A DNA stretch of 64,000 nucleotides from Heliopora coerulea (taxonomy: Eukaryota; Cnidaria; Anthozoa; Scleralcyonacea; Helioporidae): contig JASJOG010000273.1 in assembly GCA_030142905.1 (NCBI GenBank), forward strand, positions 308,076 through 372,075. Direction: 5' to 3'. Position numbers and translations under genes: made by a program. Of this stretch, positions 31,318 through 43,081 are shown piece after piece; position 1 is the first letter of the stretch; each line of letters begins with the position of its first letter. The notes under the pieces were generated by a model. That model was not told the DNA's origin. It worked only from the letters and a program-made list of their open reading frames with translations, and ran no database searches.

Positions 31318-32870
31318 TCTAACAAGCTGACAGACAGACAGACATCTCTTTTATTTAAAACACGCTAGCCTCTCACAACTTTTTTGAACTAAGCTGATTT
31401 ACAGGAGGGGCGTGATACCTTATAAATACAAATAAAATTATACTAACCACTACTACTACTCCTACATACTTTTAATTACATTACATAAAATTAGATACTA
31501 CTACATTACATAAAATTAGATAAAAATTAGATTAAAAATAATTACAAATTGTATATTCACTATATTCAAGTTAACATGGTTCATTTGAAAGACAGGTCAG
31601 CAATGCTGCTTTTGAATTGACGAAGCGAAGTCGCTTTTTTAGCCTCTAGTGGAAGATTAATCCATAACATTGAGCCACTATATCTAAAGCTTCGCTTAAG
31701 AAAATTAGTTTTCGGCTTTGGAAGTGCTAGATCAGTTTCAAGATTACGTAAGTCATACCCTCTATTCAGATCTCTAAGTCTAACAAGGTTTTCTGTTAAG
31801 CACTGTGCCGTGTTTTGGTTGAAAACCTTATACAGCAGGACACTCTTCAATTTAGCACGCCTTACATGAAGAGAGTCCCACTGTAAACTTTCCAGAAGCT
31901 CATTCGATCTAATTTCATGTCCTGCTCCTGTAATGACTCTGGCAGCACGGTTTTGAAGCGTTTGCAATTTTTCTTTTAATTTCTTATTACATGTATCCCA
32001 CAAGGGAGAACAATAATCGAAATATGGCTGAATTAAAGATTTGTACAGTTTGACAAGAAAGCATGAGGAACAAATGGTTTAATTCTCCTCAAAGCACCTA
32101 TGCCAGAACAAATCTTTAAGCATAGTTTTTCAATATAAATATCAAAGGTCAATGTCTCATCAAGATCGACTCCCAAACATTTGTGGGAGGTAACAGGCGA
32201 TATTGAATTATTATTCATGGTTATTGTGGAATGTAAATCTGCAACTTTGGATGTCAAATTAGGTTTAGATCCTATAACCATGAACTTGGTTTTTGAGGAA
32301 TGAGATTGGAGTTTATTTAAAGTTAACCAATCCATTATATTCTCTAAATCTGAGTTCAAGTTATAGGCTAATTCAACAGGATCACACGAGGAAGCAAATA
32401 TTTGTGTATCATCAGCATATAAACAGGGTGTTGTTAAATTAAGACAATTAGGTAAATCGTTGATATAGATTAAGAACAACAAAGGACCAAGTATTGACCC
32501 TTGCGGAATACCACATATTATTTTACCTTTTCCAGAAAGAAAGTCATTTATGAGACATTGTTGATATCGATTTGTTAAGTATGAATGGAACCACTTAAGT
32601 TCCGTGTGAGAAACTCCATAAAATGCCAATTTCTCAAGTAGAATATCATGGTCAACGGAATCAAACGCTTTACGAATGTCAAGGAAAACAACCCCTGTTA
32701 GTTTGCCATTATCCATATTTTCAAACCAGGCATTGCACATTTGAATTAAAGCGGTAAGTGTGGAATGTCCTGGCCGAAAACCGGATTGGAATTTAGATAT
32801 AAGGCAATTATCATTAAAATGTTTGTAAAGTTGTTGGAAAATTTCTTTTTCGATTTTTCAAGCGTAATAA
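31318..32870 (-). pseudogene. 5'-truncated LINE, RT palm to 3' end, (TGTC)n tail
   Basis: The minus strand begins inside the RT (KFQSGFRPGHSTLTALI, about 32800). Then: FLDIRKAFDSVDH, CGIPQGSILGPLLFLIYIND, LYADDTQIFA, a frame break near 32040-32000, KLQTLQNRAARVITGAGHEI and LWINLPLEAKK. The RT catalytic Asp residues are all present. The 3' UTR ends GAGGCTAGCGTGTTTTAAAT plus AAAAGAGA and then (TGTC)n at 31325-31345. The shared GGCTAGCGTG ending links it to the LINE at 6845-9205. It is truncated at about 32870, with no endonuclease. Confidence 0.87.
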
Positions 32871-33016
32871 TCGTGTATACCTCATTGCTTACGACAGCGG
32901 TGGTGACTTTGTGCTGTTCAGGCGTTGCCGTGTATTCAATCGTGGTGCCTGATACGCAAGATATGATTTCATGAACTGTAGTAACAAACTTCTTACTACT
33001 TAGGCGGTGATGGATT

Positions 33017-34238
33017 CTACCTGCTTGGAAATTGTTGCATTTTTCTTAAATATTTTTGAATAAATGGTATGACACTCGGCAGGGTACTTACCGAGGACTT
33101 AATGTCTTGTAGAATGGTTAAAACGTCTTCTCTTTCGCTTTTTCTTGGGCATACCTCTTTTTGAATGGATGCGCTAGGGTTCGGCCAAAAAAAATTTTTA
33201 TGGCCATTATGCGCCTTTGGCCATTTCCCCGTCTTATCGTAATGGCTGTTGCGAGAATAACTGGAACGTGGTCTGCCACTTAACTGCGGTGTTACCAATT
33301 GGCTAATCAGATTGGCCTGTTCTGCCTCGGGCAAGCTTTTCGCTAAGTCATCACCAAACAAAATTGCAATTTTGGCGCGATGTCTTGCAAACGAATGGCG
33401 GCATATTCTCGTTTTAAGGTAGGCTTGATCAGCTCCCAACGAACATCCAATAGCTCGTGGTTCACGTGTCCCAGAAAGGCTATAGTATCAATTAGGGCTG
33501 TGATTTCATCTTTCGTAGGTATCTTACCTCTTTGACAGGCCACAAGTGTATTCGTTACCTTGAGAGTCTCAAACGCTACTTTTACCAAGGCCTGTTGCAT
33601 GTTAGCTATTTTTAAGTCTGGCTTCTTTCTGGAAGAGTTAAGCGAAGCCCAGATTTCCGGGTTTACCCTTGTAGTGGTGATGCCCGAACAATTTTCGGAG
33701 TGCACATATTTATCCAAAATTGGATTTTATGTTTTCCGATTCCAATTTACGCCCCCACCGTTTGTCGGCAACGTCGGCCAACTGCCGTTGGGCTGTATCA
33801 CCTGTTGGTTCTTAATCAACAAGGACGTCGTGCAACAGTTTGATTAGCTCCTCGTTGAGGGCGGGGTCCATTTCAGTTAGGCATTGACAGCCGCTAGCTT
33901 GTGAGAGCCCTAGAAGTTCTTTGACTTTATCTTCTCTGGCAGTGTCACTTATTCGGCCATCGTCAGGATTCGAACAATGTACTATCCTAGGAGATTTTGT
34001 CCAATATATCGTCTTCAGTGCATTCAGTAACAGATTTGAGAGAATCATATGAATCCTTTCGCGTTCGCGGACGCTTATTGCCCGTTTTAGAAGCGACTTG
34101 ACTTTTGGGAAGCTTGTCCCACACAAAAGGACGGCAGAGCCTGATGGCTGGGAGGGCTATAACCTCCACCTTTCCCCAAAATAATGTTGAAATAATTACT
34201 TTTTTGAACATTTGCTGTGAAATTTTCCGGGGAAACAT
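33017..34238 (-). pseudogene. Gag-like ORF1, probably of a DIRS-like retroelement (broken)
   Basis: Collinear minus-strand frames: 34238-33812 (KVKELLGLSQASGCQCLTEM), 33717-33343 (RVNPEIWASLNSSRKKPDLK, IANMQQALVKVAFETLKVTN, GKIPTKDEITALIDTIAFLG), 33439-33017 (ILFGDDLAKSLPEAEQANLI then a Ser/Arg/Asn-rich tail). I recognise this block order from gag-like proteins found upstream of RT plus tyrosine recombinase in DIRS-like elements of aquatic invertebrates; that link is from memory. Frameshifts separate the parts. No DIRS RT or recombinase follows: the sequence passes to an unrelated LINE at 32870. Confidence 0.55.
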
Positions 34239-34839
34239 GCAAAAGGCTGTATTTGTCTCACTAGCCCCCTACTTGAAATTTTGCTTCCCCGTACCTGACA
34301 CACGTTCGAGAACTACCGCCATTTTGGAGGTGCGCAAGTTCCGCATTGAGTTTGGTATCCCTCATTGAAAGGGTTGTGTTGCCAGCATTAATATCTAAAA
34401 TATCTTGGTCCGTTGGACCACTGTTACTCAAATCGGCGTTGCCCGTTGAACTTCGTGGCCTGATAGATTCGTTTATAGCGGTACTGGTTCGTATTCATTT
34501 TGTACTATAAAGTTAACAGATTACAAACTAAATTCCTATATTAAAATCCAGTGATAGAAAGCGCCTATATTAAAAGTGCGTGATAGAAAGATACACACAG
34601 TAGCGGATAGTTTGTCTTTGAGGTTACAATTGATGTAGCTCGTAATCGTCTTCTCTCGTGATGTTGTTGACAGAACGCACGCAATGCGCTGACTAGATAG
34701 GCAAGTGCATACTTCTCATGTAACTCGTAGGGACTTAGATTGATGGCGTGATAGAATTTTCTCGTAATTGCTAGCTTCGATATTTGATCACTCTTCACTG
34801 ACATACGATAAACAATACCATTTATATTATTGTTGAAAA
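34239..34839. other. No gene seen
   Basis: Short frames only, between the gag-like relic and a Penelope fragment. AAGTGCGTGATAGAAAG-like text repeats loosely near 34550-34590. Confidence 0.4.
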
Positions 34840-35251
34840 ATGTTTCAGAAATACTTTTCTATTGTTCGCTTTGATACTTTTACTCCTGAACAAGTCAAGA
34901 AAATTTTAAGTTTATCTGCTAAAAATTGCCATTTTTTATGTAATGGAGTTTTATTTAGACAGATAGACGGTGTTGCTATGGACTCACCTCTTGGTTACTC
35001 TTTGCTATCATTTTTCTTTCCTTACACTAAAAGTCATGGTCCTCTGACTGTCCTTCACATTTCAAGCCCCTGTTTTACCGCCGTCAAGTTGATGGTAACA
35101 TTTTAATTTTTCGTTCACATGTATGAATACGTTCTTTCATTCCTAATCATTTCTATCCTAACATTCAATTCACTCACGAAGTTGAGAGCAGCTCATCTCT
35201 TTCTTTTTAGACATCAACGTATCTCACTCAAATGGATCTTTCTAGACATCT
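34840..35251 (+). pseudogene. Penelope-like element RT fragment
   Basis: The frame from 34840 contains CHFLCNGVLFRQIDGVAMDS followed by PLG, the conserved block before the catalytic strand of Penelope-like RTs. Shortly after, near 35080-35230 in a shifted frame, are FYRRQVDGNIL (a changed RYVDD catalytic box) and SLSFLDINVSHSNGSF. The YVDD Asp pair is mutated (QVDG), so it is dead. The GIY-YIG part is missing here; a separate piece lies at 55410-55975. It abuts the 3' end of the BEL relic on the other strand. Confidence 0.75.
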
Positions 35252-35269
35252 GTTTATCATTGGTTGTTG

Positions 35270-37264
35270 TTTAATTGTATCTGCTATCTGTGTACTTTTT
35301 TACTGCGATCTCTCGTGTCTTACCCAGATCTCTCAACCAATTTTCCCATTTTTGTCTCAACGTCTTACTAAGAGTTTCATCCCAGTCTAATCCACTAGAA
35401 CATATCTCGGAAGACAATTTTTGCCTCACAACAACAGGACTAACTATTCCTAAGGGATCGAATGAACAGGCCAATAAACTTAAAACGTTGCGCTTACTCG
35501 GTTGCAAGCTCTTGGCCTTTTCAACACAACTGCAAAAAACCAAATCGAATCACGTCATCCCACTGAAGACCCAACACCTTCTCTCCCTCGGGCCCACCTT
35601 GATTTTCCAGTGTTAATGGGGCACATAATTGATCTATCCGACCAACTTCCCTTTCAACCGCCGTTTTCACTAGCCGTTGATCACCAACTTGCTGTCTTAA
35701 CTCTCGATCATTCGTTCGCCACTTTCTTAGCTTAAATCCGCCCTTTGCCATGCGATGGTTTGCCTTCTCATATAAATCGAATGCCCTTTCCTTCAATTCC
35801 GTCTTTGTAACTAGATTGTCGACATAAAAACTGCCGGTAATCTTTTTCCACAAACTCGGGGTCTTCCATGACACACTTACCCACTTGATGTCTCAGGGCA
35901 GCGTTTAGTAAGAACGACGACGAGTTTGACCAAAAAACAACGCGACAAAACCGATAAACAGCTACATTTAACTTACTCTGAAATGCGTTTTCGACCCATA
36001 AAAACCTCACACTATCCCGGTCTCTCTGACTGACCTCAATATTCAAAAACGCCTTCCCTATGTCTCCAACTAAGACAACCCTGTTCTCCCGAAAGCGGAC
36101 AAGAACGTCGAAAAGTAGTGGGTTAAGCGAGGGGCCGACATGTAAATAGTCGTTGAGAGAGGGCCCATTCTTTCTTTCGCCGATGCATCGTACACAATCC
36201 TAAGCTTAGTTGTTTGCGCATCACGACAAGTTACTGCCTGATGGGGCAAGTAATGGATCTGGTTTTCTGTATGTAATTCACTAACTCGTTCTATACCTCC
36301 CGACTCTTCCTGTTCCCTAATAATGGAGTCATACTCCGCTAGCAAAATGGGTTCCTAGCAAAGGCAATGGACCTGATTTCTCATTCGTTACAACGTAATT
36401 CGATGGCAGTGGTTTGTGGCCTTCCTTCCAAGGTAACGTAACCGAATACCGCTCTACGTTAAATTGTAGATCTGGTATGACAAATTCGTGCATGTTTTCC
36501 CTGTCCCTAATGCCGAGAGTTTCAAGATGCAAAACCTCCTGGTCGTACTCTCCAGACTATTTCCACAGACCTCACTAGCCACAAAGTTTACCCGAGCTGA
36601 GTTGTTGTCTTCCACATTCCAACACTCAATTGGACCAGACAAAACCCAACCCAATTCAGTATCAATCGCAACAGCCTCGTCAGACTGCCCTCGTATAGTA
36701 CGCCCTCTTTGAAACAACTGCAAGTAATCAGTGCCAACAAGAACATCTACTTCCAATTATTCGCTCGACCTTTACACATCAGAATACAATAATCCCTTCA
36801 AATGTGCATAATTCGCTTTCACAATTTCTACATGCTCATTCTTAATCGTCGATATTTCTGGTACCACGTACGCTTCAATGGTGAGAAGCTTATTATCATG
36901 CAATGAACTCAAATCTACTTGGACAACATCTCTCATCTTGGAATTTGCTATCTTTCGACCGAACGTCCCAATCCTGAGCAATTCCTTTCGTAACACGTTC
37001 GACCCCAATGAATTAGCCACCTTGGCAGTAATAAAGGACCTATGGCTTCCAGAATCAAACAGCACCCTTGTTCGCTCATTCTTATGCTCTTCTATTTTTG
37101 CCTGGATTGTCTGCAACGCCACCTTTCTACCAACTCCGGCAAGCTTGTTTTTTGGGCTAACAACCAGTGTCGTTCTCACTTCTTTGGCTCTCCGTTCTTC
37201 AACACGACCCTTGGGTGGGGGTCACTATGCCCTTCGTATAAGGCCCTGTGATGCAATCACATAA
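35270..37264 (-). pseudogene. BEL/Pao Pol relic: protease and reverse transcriptase
   Basis: The minus strand from 37264: last gag Cys/His segment (LHHRALYEGHS), aspartic protease (RVLFDSGSHRSFITAKVANS, 37110-37050; DSG intact), linker (DVLVGTDYLQLFQRG, GWVLSGPI), RT start (RIVYDASAKE, about 36200), RT motif A (VVLVGDIGKAFLNIEV), YVDD-box region changed to FYVDNLVTK (about 35825), then FDPLGIVSPVVVRQKL and WENWLRDLGK near 35300-35460. RNase H and integrase are missing: the element is cut at about 35270 by the Penelope fragment. Frames shift at least four times. With 39335-39947 and 43082-43578 it forms one interrupted BEL element. Confidence 0.85.
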
Positions 37265-37293
37265 CTTACTAGAAATACGTGTGCGCAACAAAT

Positions 37294-39144
37294 CCTCGCC
37301 CACCCTTCCATTATATCTCTCGAGAATCCGAGTAACACTGATAATTTTTCAAAATGTCAGAGACAAATCGTCCTTACTATAACTAGAAGAGTGAATGCAA
37401 TAAAAAAAAAATCCACGCAGAATTTGGCCGCAAATTAACAACAATCCAAACTGGAAATTATTTTATATTTAAACTGCTTATAATAATATTTACGTTTAAA
37501 ATTTCAATTTTGCTTTATTAAAACAAAAAGTTCGGTGAGAATAACGTTCAACGGCTTAACAAATGGTAAGATATTCATCCTTACAATTAAATTATTAAGC
37601 AATGAATAATAGGATCAATACCCTTAATTAGTTGCGGGTTTACGGTAATTCATGTCGTTTTCCAATTAGATTTCTCACTCATTTTGCCTTAAAGAGAGAT
37701 TGTTTTATTAAATGACTAGAACTCAAGTCTTAAAAGTGGGGCATTCTCGTATGTTATCAAACGGATACCAGCATCAAGGACAGCTTATGATTGAATATTT
37801 TTTTGACATTTTTTTGACTTAAAAAAATTGATAAATTATACGTTATCTCAAAGTTGGTTACAAATGTCTTTAAGATGTGCTACGATAAGGATTTATGCTA
37901 AGTATTCATCCGGAGGTACAAGATTTTGGTGACGAAGGTGAAACGAATTACGAAACGGACGAAATAAACAAAGAAAACATGAACGAATTCTGCATTTTTA
38001 TCGCTGACCAAAAATCGGAAAATGCAAAACATAAAACATAATTCAAGAAGCAAACCTTGTAAAAGTTGTGTCGAAAAAGAACGAGAAGAGGGAAGTATAA
38101 TATGTACTTTTTCCACGGTAAAACATCAATAAACTACGCATTCAGTGGCACCTCGACACAAAGGGTTCAACGGTAAATTTACACAAAGACGACTTTAAAC
38201 TTTCTTGAGAGGTTTTAAAATCCTGATGAAAGCATTACTGGTCGAATAAGGTAAAGGTCATCATGCACAAATCACTCTTGAACTGAGAAAGACTGAGGCG
38301 GACAACTGTTTTGCCGAAGGATAATTTAAAGACCAAAAACAAGTAGCTTTGCAGCGAGTTACCTGGTGGATGTTTACCTTGCATTTTTGTTTCGAGCCAA
38401 AAATACATCCTAACGTCTTCAGTGGGGTGATATTTCATAGGGGAAAAAATCCTGATAGAGGCGATGAAATCTTTGTATAGAAAGCGGAGAAAGCATCCAA
38501 AGACTGCCATGGCCTGGACAACTCTTCTGGACGATGAGTGTGCTATCCCACTTTTCTAACAATTGACCATGAACGCTGTCCAATTAAATACTGAAAAATA
38601 TTCAAAAGTAGTCGTCCTACAGAGATCAGTGAACCAGAATCTTCATTCTACTTTACCAATAAACTCCAGCAAAATCCAGGCTGTAATATTTCGTACAAGA
38701 AGTCTCCCTTGGGGAACAATGAAGTGAACAAATTAGCAAATGTCCTGACAACAAGCGAGTTCCCTTACGTCTTTTGTTCATATAAATAAAAAAGAACAAA
38801 GATAAAGCGTTGCTGCAAAAAGTGAAGAGTTGGCAAATGCATATTCCAAGGAGCTAACTTTGAGAACTGCTCTTTCATGTCAAAAATTGTCCAGTTACCG
38901 AGATGGTCCTCAAAAGCGAAACCAGCGGCACGCACCAAGAAAGCCATTTCCCTTGCCGGTCTTAAACCATTTACTGGCTTCAGTGTTCAAATAATGTAAA
39001 CAACTTGCGAGAGATTCATACAAGGGAAAAAAGAACGAGACCAAATCGATTTGCTTCAATACGGTACCTAAGTATAGTTTGGTCAACAACATACCAGTCC
39101 CCGAGCTTGCACACGGCATTTTTGAGTAATCGCAATCCATGGAT

Positions 39145-39231
<87 letters not shown>

Positions 39232-39334
39232 CACAAAGCGAAAATTTTTCTCCCTAGTCACCAAGCCTGTAACAGGACTCCACGCACACAGAGATTAGTA
39301 CCCTCGCACCGCGCTTCGCGCGGTGGGCGAGGGG
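37294..39334. mobile_element. 2.04-kb insertion with CCTCGCCCACC inverted ends in the BEL gag
   Basis: The left end CCTCGCCCACC (37294-37304) and right end GGTGGGCGAGG (39322-39332) are inverted copies. ACAAA lies close to both junctions and may be a short TSD. The right end is also a strong hairpin (CCCTCGCACCGCGC, loop TTC, GCGCGGTG then GGCGAGGG; 39301-39333). It separates two parts of the BEL gag Cys/His region. No coding domain was found inside, so it is probably a non-autonomous DNA transposon; the superfamily is unclear. A (GATA)n tract lies near its right end. Confidence 0.6.
39145..39231. repeat. (GATA)n microsatellite
   Basis: About 21 uninterrupted tetranucleotide units. The long minus-strand frames here that read as YLSI repeats are products of the repeat, not genes. 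Confidence 0.97.
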
Positions 39335-39947
39335 ACAAACAATATCTAAATTACAATCACGAGCTTTTTGTTCAGTTTTTAAAGAGTTAAAACAACGTAA
39401 ATATTTTCTAATTACTTCCTTACGTTTAACTTTGTCCTTAACTTGCTGGTAATCTTCATGAGGGTGGTGTCCAAGGCAAAAGGCACAACTTTCAACACCA
39501 TACTTCGCTAGCAACGCACTTGCTGTAGGAATTCCGTTTCCTCTGTCTGCTCTTCGTTCTTGTCGATCTCTCGGGTTTACGTTCTGCTGGTTAACGATTT
39601 GGTGCTCTTCTCTTAACTCCACTTCTTTCTTCAACGGTTTCACCAGATCCTCGAGATCCCAGTTGTGGTAATCTTCTCCCCTCGTTATCAGAAGTCTCAC
39701 CGACTCAGCTAGCGATTCCAGGACAGATGCACAACGACTGACGAGCACATTTCGTTCTCAACGCCGGGCGCCTCTTGACCCCTAAAGTGGGTTTCAACGC
39801 TGTCGCACAAACGACGACGTTTACTTATATCTTCCTCATCGGCTAGTGGTTTTATTTTCATCAACCATTGAATGTGAGCTCTCTGAATCGCAATCCTTTT
39901 TCCGTATCTCTTCTTCAAAAGTCCTACTGCCGTTCGGTAGTTGGCAG
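39335..39947 (-). pseudogene. BEL/Pao gag relic, C-terminal half
   Basis: Minus strand: NYRTAVGLLKKRYGKRIAIQ at about 39940-39880, then ESVRLLITRGEDYHNWDLED-like text, then Cys/His motifs CAFCLGHHPHEDYQQV and RKYLRCFNSLKTEQKARDCN, as in BEL gag nucleocapsid domains. A frame change occurs near 39720-39740. On the 5' side the reading is interrupted at 39948-39962 by the LINE insertion. On the 3' side it is cut at 39335 by the TIR element. Confidence 0.78.
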
Positions 39948-39989
39948 AAGTCCATGAAAATTATTATTTATTATTACGTACTCACCAAA

Positions 39990-41640
39990 TCTGCATTTGT
40001 AATATTATTAAATTTGAAAACGTTAGTTCCAGGAATCACATAATACAAGGGGTCAAGGCCGATTTGGGGAATGTGATTGGCAAGTTCTGATCCTATTTTA
40101 CAGAAGAAGTTATTAAACTCGTTGGCAATATTTTCATCTTCAGTCACCTTCTTGTGATTGTTATCTCACTTATTGTAGTAGTGTTCGACTTCTTATTAGG
40201 TAATTCGTTTATGATATTCCCGCTATCCTTGCTGTTTGTAGATTTATTTCATAGTATTTTGTTTTGACATCTTTGACAAGACGATTAACTTGATTTCTGC
40301 ATTGTTTATATGCTTTATGATATGTTGGCGAATTAAGACTCACTGCTTTGTTTTTTTCCAAATAATCCCTGCGGTAACTCAAGTTCTTTATTTCGTTAGT
40401 TAGCCAAGGTTTATATTCACTTTTTACTTTTCTTAATCGCAGAAGTGCATGGTTGTCAGCGATTTGGAGAAAAATCTCTTTCCACTCATGCCACGCTATA
40501 TTGGTATCCGTGTGATGACCGAAATTGCTAAAAGCTTCTCTTAGATTATTTTGAAGTTCATTAGTATTAAAATGCATGAATTGCCTTGTTTCTATTAGTT
40601 TAGGGTTTCCTCTAGGGATTCCTATCTTTCTGCATATGTAAATAAGATTATGATCCCTGATCCCCAAGTCCATGACTCCTGAATCTATAGTCTTTGTAAT
40701 CAGTTCTAGTAAGTATGAGATCTATTAAGGTTTTGGTTGAACTAGTTATCCTAGTAAGATTATAAATGTGTTGCTGTAGTTGATAGATGTCTATTACATC
40801 TTTTAATTTTTCAATGTTAGGATTGTTATCATTACTTGGCATATCACAGTTAAAATCCCCGATTACGATAATTTCTTTGTTTTCATTATCAATTCCCTGT
40901 ATGAATTTTTCAAAACCGTCCAACAGTTCAGTTTTGGAGTCTGGAGGGCAATACCATGTGGATATTAATACTGGTTTGCTTTTTGTTTTTTTAATTTCAA
41001 GACATATTGCTTCCACATTTTCGGACGTTAAATCATCTCGTTCTTTATAGGGAATGTTGTTGCGTACGTATATTGCAGCGCCGCCTCCATTTCGATTTCT
41101 GTCTTTTCATACTATTTCATAACTGGTGATTTCAATCTCTGTGTCGTGAATAGAATTGTCCAGTCTTGTCCCATTAATGCATGTAATATCAAAGGATTTC
41201 TCACAAATTCTGAGTTCTTCAATATGTTTAGTTGAGCTGGTGATATTTAGAAAGCCAATTTTAAAACCTTTTAACTTTGGATAAATAACTTCGCTTGCGT
41301 GTGATAACGGGTTTTTTGTGGTAGTACCATTATCTAAGAGATGCATTCTGGTTCTATTAGTCAATTGTTAGTTAAATAATTTTTAATATTCTTAGCAAAA
41401 AAGTACCAGAACCTTTTTTACTCAAATGTGTACCATAGTTATTAAGGTGAAATTGGTCTGTAGGGGATTGGACATTTCTCATGAGATTAGTGTCATTTAA
41501 CCCATCTTCAACAACATGTGCATCTTCTCTGTCGGCTCCATTGTCTTCGATGTCGGTAAGGGTTTCATGGATTTATCCAATTCTTTCTCTTTCTTGGATA
41601 GCAAAGAAAGTTTCTCCTTCAGATTATCACTATTGTTAAA
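39990..41640 (-). pseudogene. LINE ORF1 esterase end plus endonuclease
   Basis: Minus strand: the end of an SGNH-esterase-type ORF1 (QFHLNNYGTHLSKKGSG, about 41440-41400). Then ORF2: YPKLKGFKIGFLNI and TCINGTRLDNSIHDTEIEIT (41280-41120), STWYCPPDSKTELLD and VIGDFNCDMPSN (40950-40840), IDLILTR, GIRDHNLIYIC (SDH changed to RDH, about 40660), EWKEIFLQIADNHALL, WLTNEIKNLSYRRD, and EFNNFFCKIGSELANH (about 40100). It ends after FNNITNADL at about 39990, where TTG-GTGAGTACGT resembles a splice donor on the minus strand. Several frame breaks. No RT. Confidence 0.8.
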
Positions 41641-41824
41641 TTAGATGGTTGTTAGCTCAGTAGAGTCGCACTTTAGGCGAGGTACGTGATCTTTATTGGT
41701 ATCACCAAAACAAAATACAGAAACTAAGGTTTACGAACGTTCAGCTGCAGCAAGAAGTTCTTCTGACGCTAGGTTCTCTTTTTGGCGACTAGCTTCATTT
41801 TCTTTGCTCGTCTGCTCTCTTTGG

Positions 41825-42090
41825 CTTCTCTTCGCTGGCTTCTCCTCGCTGGCTTCTCCTCGCTGGCTTCTCCTCGCTGGCTTCTCCTCGCTGGCTTCTC
41901 CTCGCTGGCTTCTCCTCGCTGGCTTCTCCTCGCTGGCTTCTTCTCGCTGGCTTCTCCTTGCTGGCTTCTCCTCGCTGGCTTCTCCTCGCTGGCTTCTCCT
42001 CGCTGGCTTCTCCTCGCTGGCTTCTCCTCGCTGGCTTCTCCTCGCTGGCTTCTCCTCGCTGGCTTCTCTTCGCTGGCTTCTCTTCGCTGG
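41825..42090. repeat. 14-bp minisatellite, 19 units
   Basis: Nineteen tandem units of CTTCTCCTCGCTGG, with a few C/T changes mostly in the end units. Because 14 is not a multiple of 3, all frames stay open and each spells a 14-residue period; on the minus strand this is a Glu/Lys/Arg/Ser-rich sequence (ASEEKPARRSQRGE). It lies inside the LINE-derived insertion, between its ORF1 N-terminal block and esterase end. Confidence 0.95.
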
Positions 42091-42664
42091 CTCCTCTCTG
42101 TTGTTGGGAAAGGAGTGTCCCCTTTTTATACTTTTGGTGGGTAATTGACAGTAGAAGTTGACCAATCAGATACATTCTGAGCAACCCTTTCGCTCTGCCA
42201 GGTGAAGGAGTTGTTTGGAATGTGACATAATCAACAAGGATGTTTAAAAAAGATTTTTCGATACTAATGCAAAATTAAGATAGTAAAGTCAGAATGTAAC
42301 AGTCCTTATCCTAGTTATGTTATTTCACAGCTTTAAATTGTACTTCGAGCTCAGATCTAGTGTTAATAGTAATTACATCATACCTGGAATTTAGTAAAGT
42401 ACCTAATTAATATATGCAAGACTAATACACACTAGAGCAAGGATTAAACAGCATGAACTTGTATCTTGACCGTAAATCTGACAACACAGACAAAAACCCT
42501 TTAAACCAGATCGGTAACATTGCTCATAAAATTTTCAAGAGGATTAGTTATGGTGCTGTGCTCACAAAAATAAGATAACTCCACATCTCCAAAACCAGAC
42601 AAAACTTAAACAAACATCACAACTTTCATGACAAGATCGTCCAACTGTGGCTTAGGAATTGTTT

Positions 42665-43067
42665 TCACAACAGACCACGTTGACGTAAATTCCATTTCAG
42701 TTCACAACAATACAAATTGCAGACCACCAAAGCTAATGAAATGTGTTTCATGACACTATCCTTCCCTTTTATTATAAGGGAAGAACTAGACAAATACCAA
42801 CGTATCGATAACTCATCATTCTCAAGTAATTTCAATCCGCCTCTCGGACAGGTCCACTTCGGATGTATTTCACGATCCTCGTGTACAAAGGCCTGGAGCT
42901 CTTCGAATGTCCCATGCCATTTGAAGCTGCTTTTATTAGTAACTGTTAGGTGTTGATTTATATTCTTTATACTTTCATTTGTTTTATTTTGACTTGAATA
43001 TTTGTCATCATCCGTGTTAGAGTTACGTCTGCACTCCGCCATTACTCTCATGGTTGCAGTTTGTTGC
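42665..43067 (-). pseudogene. ORF1-like N-terminal block of the LINE-derived insertion
   Basis: A 134-codon minus-strand frame begins at the 5' edge of the insertion. After a polar start (MAECRRNSNTDDDKYSSQN) comes KWHGTFEELQAFVHEDREIH, then PKWTCPRGGLKLLENDELSI followed by RWY. From memory the pattern W-x-G-(S/T)-x-E-E-L-x-x-F-V ... W-(S/T)-x-P-x-G-G ... K-L ... (I/V)-x-W recurs in ORF1 proteins of anthozoan LINEs with a C-terminal esterase. Function unknown. Its place upstream of an esterase end and endonuclease supports this reading. Confidence 0.5.
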
Positions 43068-43081
43068 AAGTCAAGGAAAAT

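Larger units (their letters stand above)
39963..43067 (-). mobile_element. 3.1-kb LINE-derived insertion with 15-bp TSDs in the BEL gag
   Basis: The flanks AAGTCAAGGAAAATT (43068-43082) and AAGTCCATGAAAATT (39948-39962) match at 13 of 15 bases and both belong to the gag reading (EFSLTSANY spans the join), so this is a target duplication. The insert reads on the minus strand: an ORF1-like N-terminal block, a 14-bp minisatellite, the end of an esterase-type ORF1, the endonuclease, then linker, and it stops before the RT at a TAATAATAAATAATA tail. The missing RT with a clean tail suggests insertion of a prematurely ended or spliced LINE transcript. Confidence 0.75.

Noticed and set aside
38910..39264. 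Minus-strand frames with YLSI repeats
   Set aside because: Translation of the (GATA)n microsatellite.
41695..42184. Five overlapping frames up to 150 codons on both strands (Ser/Leu/Trp-rich or Glu/Lys/Arg-rich)
   Set aside because: They are produced by the 14-bp tandem unit, which keeps all frames open. Only the minus-strand reading has any coding plausibility, and it is described as part of the LINE-derived insertion.
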